Of a DNA stretch of 26,289 nucleotides, positions 5,781 to 10,721 are shown piece after piece. Below the pieces are notes generated by a model, which saw nothing but the letters and a program-made list of their open reading frames with translations, made no database searches and had not been told where the DNA came from. The stretch covers positions 1 through 26,289 of the IMG/VR virus record IMGVR_UViG_3300022208_000025, one strand, 5' to 3'. Position numbers and translations under genes: made by a program. Each line of letters opens with the position of its first letter. Within the stretch, counting starts at the first letter, position 1. The DNA is from a virus.

Positions 5781-5873
5781 GCCTAACCATGCATTCGAGA
5801 GCGACGGCGCAAAAGCGTGGCTGGTTTCTTGTTTGTCGGTCATAGTGCGCGCCCCCTCAAATCTACGTTGGGC
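5781..5873 (+). repeat. attC-like site 9 (long form)
   Basis: GCCTAAC (5781-5787) and GTTGGGC (5867-5873) are the outer boxes. The left arm continues CATGCATTCGAG, and the right arm reads CCCCCTCAAATCTAC. The interior is less clearly paired than in other sites. The last residues of the gene starting at 6199 are encoded in its right arm. Confidence 0.6.
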
Positions 5874-6199
5874 GCTTTGCGCGGAAGGTTCAATTTTTCC
5901 GCCCACTCCCAAAGTTCAGCGCCGGATTTAAATCGACTTTGGAGGTCAGTTAAAAATTGTTCACGTTTTTTTGTTTGCTTAAGGTGTTGTCCGCTCCAGT
6001 CTTCTGCGCCGAGCAATTCACGCGCGTCAATGTGTATAAATCTGAGGGTCGGAACGCAAACGACCATCCAGAATGGTGCTGGGATACCGTCTTTGAGGCT
6101 GTGGTGAACTGTCACAGGGTCGCCCCCAAGCAGTCCGCATGAATTAATTTTCCCGCACATAAAATCCGCGTTGATTGTTCCACCCATATTGATGTTCAT
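5840..6199 (-). CDS. Cassette gene: small protein of unknown function
   Basis: A 119-residue protein starting MNINMGGTINADFMCGKIN, with AAGGA about seven bases upstream. The segment NADFMCGKINSCGLLGG and the later HIDARELLGAEDW suggest a mixed fold, and the C-terminal third is helical and basic. The last ten or so residues come from the arm of attC-like site 9. It lies between sites 9 and 10. Family not recognised. Confidence 0.7.
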   Translation of the reverse strand: MNINMGGTINADFMCGKINSCGLLGGDPVTVHHSLKDGIPAPFWMVVCVPTLRFIHIDARELLGAEDWSGQHLKQTKKREQFLTDLQSRFKSGAELWEWAEKLNLPRKAPNVDLRGRAL

Positions 6200-6228
6200 T
6201 GAGTTTCCTTCGCTTCGTTATAAAAACC

Positions 6229-6312
6229 GCCTAACCCGGCGCTCAAGTTTGTTCCGGGCTTTCGCCCTCCACGGGACTCGCCTTCGGCGAGCCCCTTACC
6301 TTTGCGTTGGCT
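6229..6312 (+). repeat. attC-like site 10 (complete)
   Basis: The left arm is GCCTAAC-CCGGC-GCTCAAG and the right arm CTTACCTTTGC-GTTGGCT. It is almost a copy of site 2, with the same GGGC/GCCC hairpin and TTCG loop. The only stem difference is a coupled base-pair swap (GACTCGCC/GGCGAGC here). It is the rightmost clear element of the array. Confidence 0.8.
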
Positions 6313-6648
6313 TACTTCTCCAGCATCACCAGGTTCCGCGCCATCAGCTCGCGCGACTGCATGGCCAGAATCGTGTCCACCAGTTCGGCTTTGCTCGTCT
6401 CCACCTGGCGCATGCCCCGCGTGCGCAAGTCTTCCTCCGGCAGCGTCCGTGTCCCGTTGGCGTTCCCATCGAACTGTCGGGTACTTCTGCCGGAGGTTTT
6501 TGGTTGCCCCGCAGTGATTGCACTTATGGGGCCACTGCGGCGGGTCTGTTGGCAGCATGACTCCGGTCTGCTCCATCACGCCGGTATTGCAGTCGTCGCA
6601 GACGTAATCCACGCCGACCGTCTTCACTTCGTAGGTTCTTTCGCTCAT
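6312..6648 (-). pseudogene. Zinc-finger phage protein with apparent frameshift
   Basis: The first part (MSERTYEVKTVGVDYVCDD) has two C-x2-C pairs (CDDC and CNHC), a likely zinc ribbon, up to KYPTVRW. From there the same frame degenerates into Gly/Arg/His-rich text running into attC-like site 10. The frame shifted by one base reads TRTLPEEDLRTRGMRQVET and ends NLVMLEK at a TAA at 6312, next to the site. Removing one G of the GGG at 6465-6467 would restore one protein of about 111 residues. Alternatives are a sequencing error, or a second gene starting at TTG 6428 behind GGAGGA. The upstream ATG at 6648 has AAAGGA before it. Confidence 0.6.
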
Positions 6649-6692
6649 CGCTCTATCCTTTCTCCGATTAACCAGCCGCCTTAACTATACCG

Positions 6693-6911
6693 CTAAACAC
6701 TCACCGCCAGCGCTTCGTCGATCTGGCCGATGGGTATTTGTCCGATGCCGTTTAGTTTGAATGTTCCCGCCCGCACCAGTTTTGTCATGGTGCCCTCGCT
6801 GATGCCTAGCATTTCGGCGGCTTGTTTTTGGGTGACGCATGCCGGGCGCGGATGGGTTTCGACATATAGCCTAACGGCGGCGGTGGCGACTTTTAGTGTT
6901 TGTGGATCCAT
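6693..6911 (-). CDS. HTH DNA-binding protein (excisionase-like)
   Basis: A 72-residue protein. Residues 25-50 (CVTQKQAAEMLGISEGTMTKLVRAG) form a helix-turn-helix of the MerR/excisionase type, followed by a short wing (FKLNGIGQIPIGQIDEAL). It could act as recombination directionality factor for the integrase or as an early regulator. It sits in the leftward operon 20 nt downstream of the lysozyme-like gene. Excisionases usually lie closer to int, so the role is uncertain. Confidence 0.75.
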   Translation of the reverse strand: MDPQTLKVATAAVRLYVETHPRPACVTQKQAAEMLGISEGTMTKLVRAGTFKLNGIGQIPIGQIDEALAVSV

Positions 6912-6930
6912 GATGATTCCGTTCGGTTGG

Positions 6931-7260
6931 TTATTCGGTGTGTTCTAACCTGATGTAGCAGGTCCAGTGATTGCCCAGCCCGTTGTCGATGGCCCATTCG
7001 AGTAGCTTGACCTGGTGGATCTGGTTGTTCCATTCTGGCTTGCCCAGCCCCCAGTTTTGCAGCTTGGCGAGGCGGGCGAAGCGGTAGAACGTCTCGCGCT
7101 GAAATTGGGCGATGCCGCAGCTTTTGCCGCCGTCGCTGCAGACTTTGGTGCGGTATCCTGATTCGCATTCGAGGATGTCGAGGATCAGCCTGGCATCGGC
7201 AGCGAGGGCAGCGGCTGGGCTGATGGCCAGCATGGCGAGCAATGTGCGCAGGGTTTTCAT
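6931..7260 (-). CDS. Secreted lysozyme-like (transglycosylase fold) protein
   Basis: A 109-residue protein starting MKTLRTLLAMLAISPAAALAAD, a typical signal peptide with a cut after about residue 20. The mature part opens LILDILECESGYRT, then GGKSCGIAQFQRETF, matching the catalytic Glu-Ser and GIAQF motifs of soluble lytic transglycosylase/lysozyme-like domains. It is short for the family. Cys residues may pair in the periplasm. I chose ATG 7260, which overlaps the upstream stop as ATGA, over an earlier frame start at 7287. Placement in the early operon rather than the lysis module is unusual; a role in wall remodelling is inference. Confidence 0.75.
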   Translation of the reverse strand: MKTLRTLLAMLAISPAAALAADARLILDILECESGYRTKVCSDGGKSCGIAQFQRETFYRFARLAKLQNWGLGKPEWNNQIHQVKLLEWAIDNGLGNHWTCYIRLEHTE

Positions 7261-7481
7261 GAGATCGTGTTCTGCGCGTTCTTCCACGCTTCGCGGGGCG
7301 CGTGGTTCAGTTGGCGATAGAAGCGGTAGTTGAGGATCAGCCGCGGCACTTTGCGCAGGGCGGTTATCCTTGTACGCATGCGCTGGCAGGTGTGCACGAG
7401 GTCATCCAGCAGCCAGTCGATAACGGGGCTGGCCGAGGGCATGGTGTGCAGCCTGGGGAGGTGGGTGCTGTGTTTCATCAT
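7257..7481 (-). CDS. Small basic phage protein of unknown function
   Basis: A 74-residue protein starting MMKHSTHLPRL. It is rich in Arg and His with a central helix (VIDWLLDDLVHTCQRMRTRITAL) that is amphipathic. It overlaps its neighbours on both sides by four bases (ATGA arrangements), so it is translationally coupled in the leftward operon. Family not recognised. Confidence 0.62.
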   Translation of the reverse strand: MMKHSTHLPRLHTMPSASPVIDWLLDDLVHTCQRMRTRITALRKVPRLILNYRFYRQLNHAPREAWKNAQNTIS

Positions 7482-7660
7482 GCCGCCACCTCGCTCGCTT
7501 TCAACAATGGCCGGCTGGTGAGGGTGCGCAGCTTGGCGGTATCGTCCAGGTCGGGATATGTCCGCAGGGCGATCTGCATCGCCTTGACGCTGCTCTGTGC
7601 GATGATGTTGCGGGTGATCTTTTGCTCGGCGGTGGCTAATGTGACGATGTGTATGCGCAT
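7478..7660 (-). CDS. Small phage protein of unknown function
   Basis: A 60-residue protein starting MRIHIVTLATAEQKITRN. The ATG at 7660 has GAGG six bases upstream and is preferred over 7672. It is mainly helical with a C-terminal LTSRPLLKASEVAA. Its stop overlaps the next ATG. Family not recognised. Confidence 0.62.
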   Translation of the reverse strand: MRIHIVTLATAEQKITRNIIAQSSVKAMQIALRTYPDLDDTAKLRTLTSRPLLKASEVAA

Positions 7661-7668
7661 GATTGGCC

Positions 7669-7770
7669 TCACTTGAAAAAAGCTAAATAAACCAGTCCGC
7701 AGACCAGCGTGTCGTCGTCGAGGTGGGTCAGGTCGCGGTTGGCAAGTGCGAATCTGATTCTTGAGTTCAT
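7669..7770 (-). CDS. 33-residue phage peptide
   Basis: Found by reading the frame by hand: starts MNSRIRFALANRDLTH and ends VCGLVYLAFFK. The ATG overlaps the upstream stop as ATGA, and GAGGTG precedes it by five bases. It fills the gap between two coupled genes exactly, which supports it. Function unknown. Confidence 0.5.
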   Translation of the reverse strand: MNSRIRFALANRDLTHLDDDTLVCGLVYLAFFK

Positions 7771-7985
7771 TCGATCACCTCAAAAATAGCCCGCTGCATC
7801 GGTGCGGGCTTGCCGTGTTGCTGTTCGAAGCGCTTGCGCATGTCCTTGACGAAAATCTTCATCCCGCGCAGTACAGCGTCGGTGGTGGTGGCGCGCTGGA
7901 AGCTCCAGCCGCTGCGCCACAATCCGCTCTGCTTGTATGCCTCGCGCAATTCGCGCTCGGTGTAGTTTTCGTTCGGTTCTGGCAT
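7767..7985 (-). CDS. First gene of the PL operon, unknown function
   Basis: A 72-residue acidic-then-basic helical protein starting MPEPNENYTERELREAYKQ. GGAGG lies four bases before the ATG at 7985; longer frames back to 8045 have no such site. It includes TERELREAYKQSGLW and RKRFEQQHGKP helices. It is the promoter-proximal gene of the leftward operon, the place of lambda N, but I see no arginine-rich N-type motif. About 145 nt of leader separate it from PL. Confidence 0.65.
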   Translation of the reverse strand: MPEPNENYTERELREAYKQSGLWRSGWSFQRATTTDAVLRGMKIFVKDMRKRFEQQHGKPAPMQRAIFEVIE

Positions 7986-8137
7986 ATCGCCTCCGTGTCC
8001 GTGTGGGCGCGCCTGGTAAGAGGAGAAACCCATCGCGCCCTGCAATCGGTGAATGGTGGCACCGCCTTGCCTGCCCTGCGCCCGCTTTTTGTAACTTTGG
8101 GTTGATAAAAATCGCGGGCGGCGAGGTAGCGGGGTGA

Positions 8138-8167
8138 ATAATATCCATAGGTGGGTATCCTTGTCAA
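8138..8167 (-). promoter_or_regulatory. Leftward early promoter PL
   Basis: Read on the minus strand, TTGACA (8162-8167) and TATTAT (8138-8143) are separated by 18 bp. Both boxes are near consensus. Two operator-like sequences cover the spacer and the -35 box, so repressor binding would block it. Confidence 0.82.
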
Positions 8168-8182
8168 CCCATAAACGGGTAT
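8142..8182. promoter_or_regulatory. Left operators OL (two sites)
   Basis: Site 1 (8142-8158) contains ATCCATAGGTGGGTAT and site 2 (8166-8182) ACCCATAAACGGGT. Both are imperfect palindromes of the same form as three sites at OR, with shared consensus ACCCATAAATGGGT. They are 24 bp apart centre to centre and overlap PL, as in lambdoid phages. Confidence 0.78.
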
Positions 8183-8189
8183 TTGTGAT

Positions 8190-8225
8190 AAAATTAAACC
8201 GCAGGGGTGTCCTGCGATTTAATTT
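8190..8225 (-). terminator. Terminator between lysogenic operon and PL
   Basis: The stem CGCAGG/CCTGCG (8200-8216) is flanked by T-rich sequence in both directions (GTTTAATTTTAT on the minus strand). It would end leftward transcripts of the repressor-lipoprotein operon before PL. The remaining stretch up to 8384 holds no convincing gene; it contains a further AGAGGGC/GCCCTCT inverted repeat near 8247-8275. Confidence 0.55.
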
Positions 8226-8384
8226 GGGGGTGTGATGAAGCAGTTTAGAGGGCGCTTGGCTGGTGATTGATGCCCTCTCCCGCAGTCATGCCGTCATTGT
8301 TGCCGTTTGCATATAGTTTGCCAGCATGAGATTGGGCATCAAGAACGACGATATAGCGCATTTATATTTGTCTCATAAGTGCAT

Positions 8385-8753
8385 TTACTGGCATGCCGTT
8401 ACCGCATCATCATAGTCGCCCAGTCCGCTGGCGGATTGCCTGTAATATTTAATTTGTACTTGATTATCAATTTCAATTATATCGACCAGCGCGATGGTAT
8501 TTGTATTTCCTGCTGTGGCGGTAGTTGTGGCAGTTATTGCGTAACCATTTGGTTTCATGCTGGTTGAGACGGGTATGCTGGATAATGCGAAAAAAGGTTT
8601 TGAGTTTTCCCATTTGTCTGCGATGCAGATGGCAACTTCTTTGGCGGATTTTTCACTGAATAGGTTTAAATCAGGCCGTTGGCTGCGTCGATCTGCTGGG
8701 GTGGCGCATGCGGCAAGCAGGGCGATCAGGATTGAGGCAATAATGATTCTCAT
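8385..8753 (-). CDS. Predicted lipoprotein in rex-like position
   Basis: A 122-residue protein starting MRIIIASILIALLAACATP: a short hydrophobic signal ending in the lipobox LAAC, so it should be lipidated at Cys16. The mature part (about 107 residues) has a DLNLFSEKSAKEVAICIADKW helix, then alternating strands ending DDAVTACQ. It is the last gene downstream of the repressor on the same strand, like rexAB of lambda, so it is probably expressed in the lysogen. Phage lipoproteins expressed this way often block superinfection (Cor, Llp types), but no specific family is recognised. The start overlaps the membrane peptide stop as ATGA. Confidence 0.72.
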   Translation of the reverse strand: MRIIIASILIALLAACATPADRRSQRPDLNLFSEKSAKEVAICIADKWENSKPFFALSSIPVSTSMKPNGYAITATTTATAGNTNTIALVDIIEIDNQVQIKYYRQSASGLGDYDDAVTACQ

Positions 8754-8863
8754 GGCTTGGTATTGGTGTCGTTTAACTTTTTAAGTTCAATATAGATTTT
8801 ATTAAGGCGCCAGTCGACCAAGAACATGAAAATTATAAAAAGAATCAGAATTGCAATATCCAC
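8750..8863 (-). CDS. 37-residue single-span membrane peptide
   Basis: Found by reading the frame by hand. It starts at GTG with AGGGG six bases upstream. The sequence opens VDIAILILFIIFMFLVDW, a strong membrane helix, then a charged tail (RLNKIYIELKKLND). The stop overlaps the lipoprotein start, so the two are coupled. It lies between the repressor and lipoprotein genes and would be made in lysogens. A two-part membrane complex with the lipoprotein is inference. Confidence 0.62.
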   Translation of the reverse strand: MDIAILILFIIFMFLVDWRLNKIYIELKKLNDTNTKP

Positions 8864-8914
8864 GGCTTACCCCTTTAAAATTTAAAACCAAGTTGAATTT
8901 GTAGCTGGATCACG

Positions 8915-9316
8915 TTATTGCGCGTCACCTGTTTTCTTTTTTTGTCTCGGGTATTGTATGGACAATACTTTTGCCATGCCTATCAGTTGTTGGATCCCTT
9001 GGTCGCTCATTGTGTTGACCTGCTCAAATAATTCTTTTTCAGTGAGAGAGTAGGTTGGTACCGGTTCTTTGGCTACTAGAGGAACTACGTTTCCCTCGCT
9101 GGGCGGCGCTGACAGCAAGTCTTCAACCCTGCGCCCGAACGCCCGCGCGATGTCGCACAGGTTGGTGATCGTCGGGTTTCCATCTCCGTTTTTTACGCGC
9201 TGGATTGTACCAAACCCGACCCGCGATTTGATCGACACCTTTTTAATTGTGTCCAGGTTTGGGTGTTGATCCATCCAGGCATTCAGGTTGGCCGAGATGT
9301 TATCTGTAATCCGCAT
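8915..9316 (-). CDS. Phage repressor (XRE-family HTH, no protease domain)
   Basis: A 133-residue protein. Residues about 18-68 form an XRE helix-turn-helix (LDTIKKVSIKSRVGFGTIQ, then GNPTITNLCDIARAFGRRVEDLL). The C-terminal half (PVPTYSLTEKELFEQVNTM...) is helical, with no S24 Ser-Lys peptidase. Self-cleavage on RecA activation is therefore not expected, and induction must use another signal or an antirepressor. It lies between the OL and OR clusters and points left, divergent from the Cro-like gene, as in lambda. No strong ribosome-binding site precedes ATG 9316, so PRM transcripts may be nearly leaderless. Confidence 0.83.
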   Translation of the reverse strand: MRITDNISANLNAWMDQHPNLDTIKKVSIKSRVGFGTIQRVKNGDGNPTITNLCDIARAFGRRVEDLLSAPPSEGNVVPLVAKEPVPTYSLTEKELFEQVNTMSDQGIQQLIGMAKVLSIQYPRQKKKTGDAQ

Positions 9317-9323
9317 GCCCTAT

Positions 9324-9378
9324 TATCCATAAAAGGATAATCCATAGGTGGGTGTTGCAAACACCCATAAATGGGTAT
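9324..9378. promoter_or_regulatory. Right operators OR (three sites)
   Basis: Three sites related to those at OL: 9324-9340 (TATCC...GGATA), 9339-9355 (ATCCATAGGTGGGTGT) and 9362-9378 (ACCCATAAATGGGT, the most perfect palindrome). The last fills the PR spacer. The first two lie between PR and the repressor start, where they could control repressor synthesis. Confidence 0.8.
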
Positions 9379-9383
9379 ATTAT
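9355..9383 (+). promoter_or_regulatory. Rightward early promoter PR
   Basis: TTGCAA (9355-9360) and TATTAT (9378-9383) are separated by 17 bp. The start point would fall at about 9390, directly at the ATG of the Cro-like gene (9391), so the mRNA may be leaderless. Confidence 0.75.
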
Positions 9384-9390
9384 CGCCGCC

Positions 9391-9588
9391 ATGGATACCT
9401 CAAAAAATATTTACACGGAAGTAATGGCGAAATTGCGTGCCAAGCGCATCCCGCAGCGCCGCGTTTCGGAAGGCTCCGGTGTGCCGTTTTCGACGTTGAC
9501 CAAGATCGCGCAAGGCCAAATTAAGGCGCCTTCGGTGCATCACATTCAGGCGATTTATGATTTTTTTACACAACAGGAGGCCGCGTGA
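9391..9588 (+). CDS. Cro-like HTH regulator
   Basis: A 65-residue protein starting MDTSKNIYTEVMAKLRAKR. The helix-turn-helix is RVSEGSGVPFSTLTKIAQG, in a small one-domain protein like lambda Cro. It is the first gene from PR and divergent from the repressor, so it probably competes for the same operators and shuts down repressor synthesis. ATG 9391 lies at the predicted transcription start. The alternative ATG 9424 has GGAAG only two bases upstream, too close to be good. The gene ends in GGAGG, followed by ATG at 9588, which opens a Ser-rich frame that I do not accept as a gene. Confidence 0.8.
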   Translation: MDTSKNIYTEVMAKLRAKRIPQRRVSEGSGVPFSTLTKIAQGQIKAPSVHHIQAIYDFFTQQEAA

Positions 9589-9628
9589 TGCGTTCTCTCT
9601 CTTCTTCGTGCTCGCTCTACAGCGAAGT

Positions 9629-9681
9629 CCGCACGTCTGTGCGGGTTGTGCCGCCCGGTTTGCGCTGGGCGACATTTTTTT
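9629..9681 (+). terminator. Terminator after the Cro-like gene (tR1-like)
   Basis: A first hairpin CCGCAC/GTGCGG (9629-9644) is followed by CGCCC/GGGCG (9652-9671) and ACATTTTTTT. The second stem plus T-run looks like an intrinsic terminator on the rightward transcript, at the place of lambda tR1. Read-through would need antitermination or leakage. Confidence 0.5.
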
Positions 9682-9931
9682 ATTCCACCGTGATCGCATT
9701 GCGGTCTCCCAATACCGTCCGCCCCACCTTGGCAAATGTCGCGCGCTGGATCGCAACGGCATCTGCATCGGCATTAGGTTCGGTGACGATTCTGAATATG
9801 GCGCAACGCGCATGGTATTCGTCGTCCACGTTTAGCCCGGCTTGCCTGATCACTGCCGCAAGAAGATGCATCAGCGCGATGTTCTGCGCCTGCAGGGTGT
9901 TGAGTCGTTCGATGAGTTCGTTTTCGTTCAT
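9680..9931 (-). CDS. Antisense small gene between cro and cII-like genes
   Basis: An 83-residue protein starting MNENELIERLNTLQAQNIAL. An N-terminal amphipathic helix, then a natural-looking acidic segment (AGLNVDDEYHARCAIFRIV). I prefer this frame to the Ser/Arg-rich frames on the other strand. It is the only leftward gene in the early rightward region and would be transcribed against PR. No strong ribosome-binding site was seen; a perfect TTGCGGC/GCCGCAA inverted repeat (9941-9957) lies just upstream. Family not recognised. Confidence 0.55.
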   Translation of the reverse strand: MNENELIERLNTLQAQNIALMHLLAAVIRQAGLNVDDEYHARCAIFRIVTEPNADADAVAIQRATFAKVGRTVLGDRNAITVE

Positions 9932-9991
9932 GGGCGTACTTTGCGGCAAAGCCGCAAGGTAATCCACGTTTAAGTTTGGGGGGATAAAACG

Positions 9992-10480
9992 ATGAGTATT
10001 GAAGATTTTGCCTATCGCGTTGCACACGATTATCCGGGCGGAGTGAGGCCTTTGGCGACGCGGATGCGTCCTCCGACCGATGATGATCCTGCCCCGAATT
10101 ACGGTCAGGTGTTGATTAACAAGCTCAATCCGAATTGCGGGACACATAGTTTGCTGGCTAGGGAATTCGAGCAGATTGTAGATTTCACTGGCACGAATCT
10201 TGAGGCTGCGGATTATTTCGCGGCGAAGGTGGGCGCTCTGGTGGTGAGGTTGGATGCATTCGCCGGTTCGGATCTCGAGCTGTTGGATGCTTTTATGTCT
10301 GTGATGAAAGAATTGGGCGAGTTGTCAGCGGAGTTCCAGAAGGATTATGCGGACGGCAACATCAGTGCAGATGATCTGCACCGAATATCCAAAGAGGCGC
10401 GTGATGTGCACATGAGGCTTTGCGCGTTTGTGATGCGCGTTGAGCAAATTAGTGAGTTCAGCGCGGCAGGTGGTAAATGA
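9992..10480 (+). CDS. Phage regulatory protein CII (CP76 family)
   Basis: A 162-residue protein starting MSIEDFAYRVAHDYPGGVRPLATRM. The DYPGG motif, followed by LINKLNPNCGTHSLLAREFEQIV, is the hallmark of the CP76/CII regulatory family of phages in Gram-negative bacteria. These act in the lysis-lysogeny decision, by family knowledge. The C-terminal half is helical and probably oligomerises. A G-rich ribosome-binding site (GGGGGG) lies about nine bases upstream. It is the first long rightward gene after the terminator. Confidence 0.85.
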   Translation: MSIEDFAYRVAHDYPGGVRPLATRMRPPTDDDPAPNYGQVLINKLNPNCGTHSLLAREFEQIVDFTGTNLEAADYFAAKVGALVVRLDAFAGSDLELLDAFMSVMKELGELSAEFQKDYADGNISADDLHRISKEARDVHMRLCAFVMRVEQISEFSAAGGK

Positions 10481-10701
10481 TGGTCATTGTTGCATCTTGC
10501 CGCCAAGAAAGTCCGTGCATGATTTTTATCCCCGCACCCCTTAATAGACAGTATCGGCACAGCAGTGCACATAGTTGCAACGTATCTGCAACAGATGCAA
10601 CTCAAGCACAACATCAGCCAGTGCACGGGTCCTTCCCAACTTCCTCCCCTGCGGGTAATTCGCACCTCGAATATCCGCTAGGTTGTGGCTTTTCAAACTA
10701 G
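10480..10701 (+). CDS. Doubtful small ORF after the CII-like gene
   Basis: A 73-residue frame starting MVIVASCRQESPCMIF, coupled to the preceding stop and preceded by AGGTGG. Composition (Ser, His, Pro, Gln) is not convincing. The same stretch holds three TGCAAC repeats spaced about 10-11 bp (10572-10600), so it may be mostly regulatory. I see no better gene between 10480 and 10722. Confidence 0.25.
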   Translation: MVIVASCRQESPCMIFIPAPLNRQYRHSSAHSCNVSATDATQAQHQPVHGSFPTSSPAGNSHLEYPLGCGFSN

Positions 10702-10721
10702 GTCAACTGCGAGGGCGTGAT

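Noticed and set aside
2811-6312. Repeats considered as a CRISPR array
   Set aside because: The repeats are imperfect, 60-93 bp, folded, and separated by whole genes rather than short uniform spacers.
6666-6697. Possible twelfth attC-like remnant right of the zinc-finger gene
   Set aside because: GATTAAC and GCCTTAACTAT recall site 8, but no right core box is present, so it is too degenerate to call.
7780-8167. Minus-strand frames starting inside PL (from 8148 and 8167)
   Set aside because: Their start codons lie within the promoter boxes, upstream of the transcript start, and composition is poor beyond 7985.
9585-9962. Rightward Ser/Arg-rich frame directly after the Cro-like gene
   Set aside because: It has a good GGAGG before its ATG, but runs through a terminator-like hairpin and is opposite a more natural minus-strand frame; kept only as a remote possibility.
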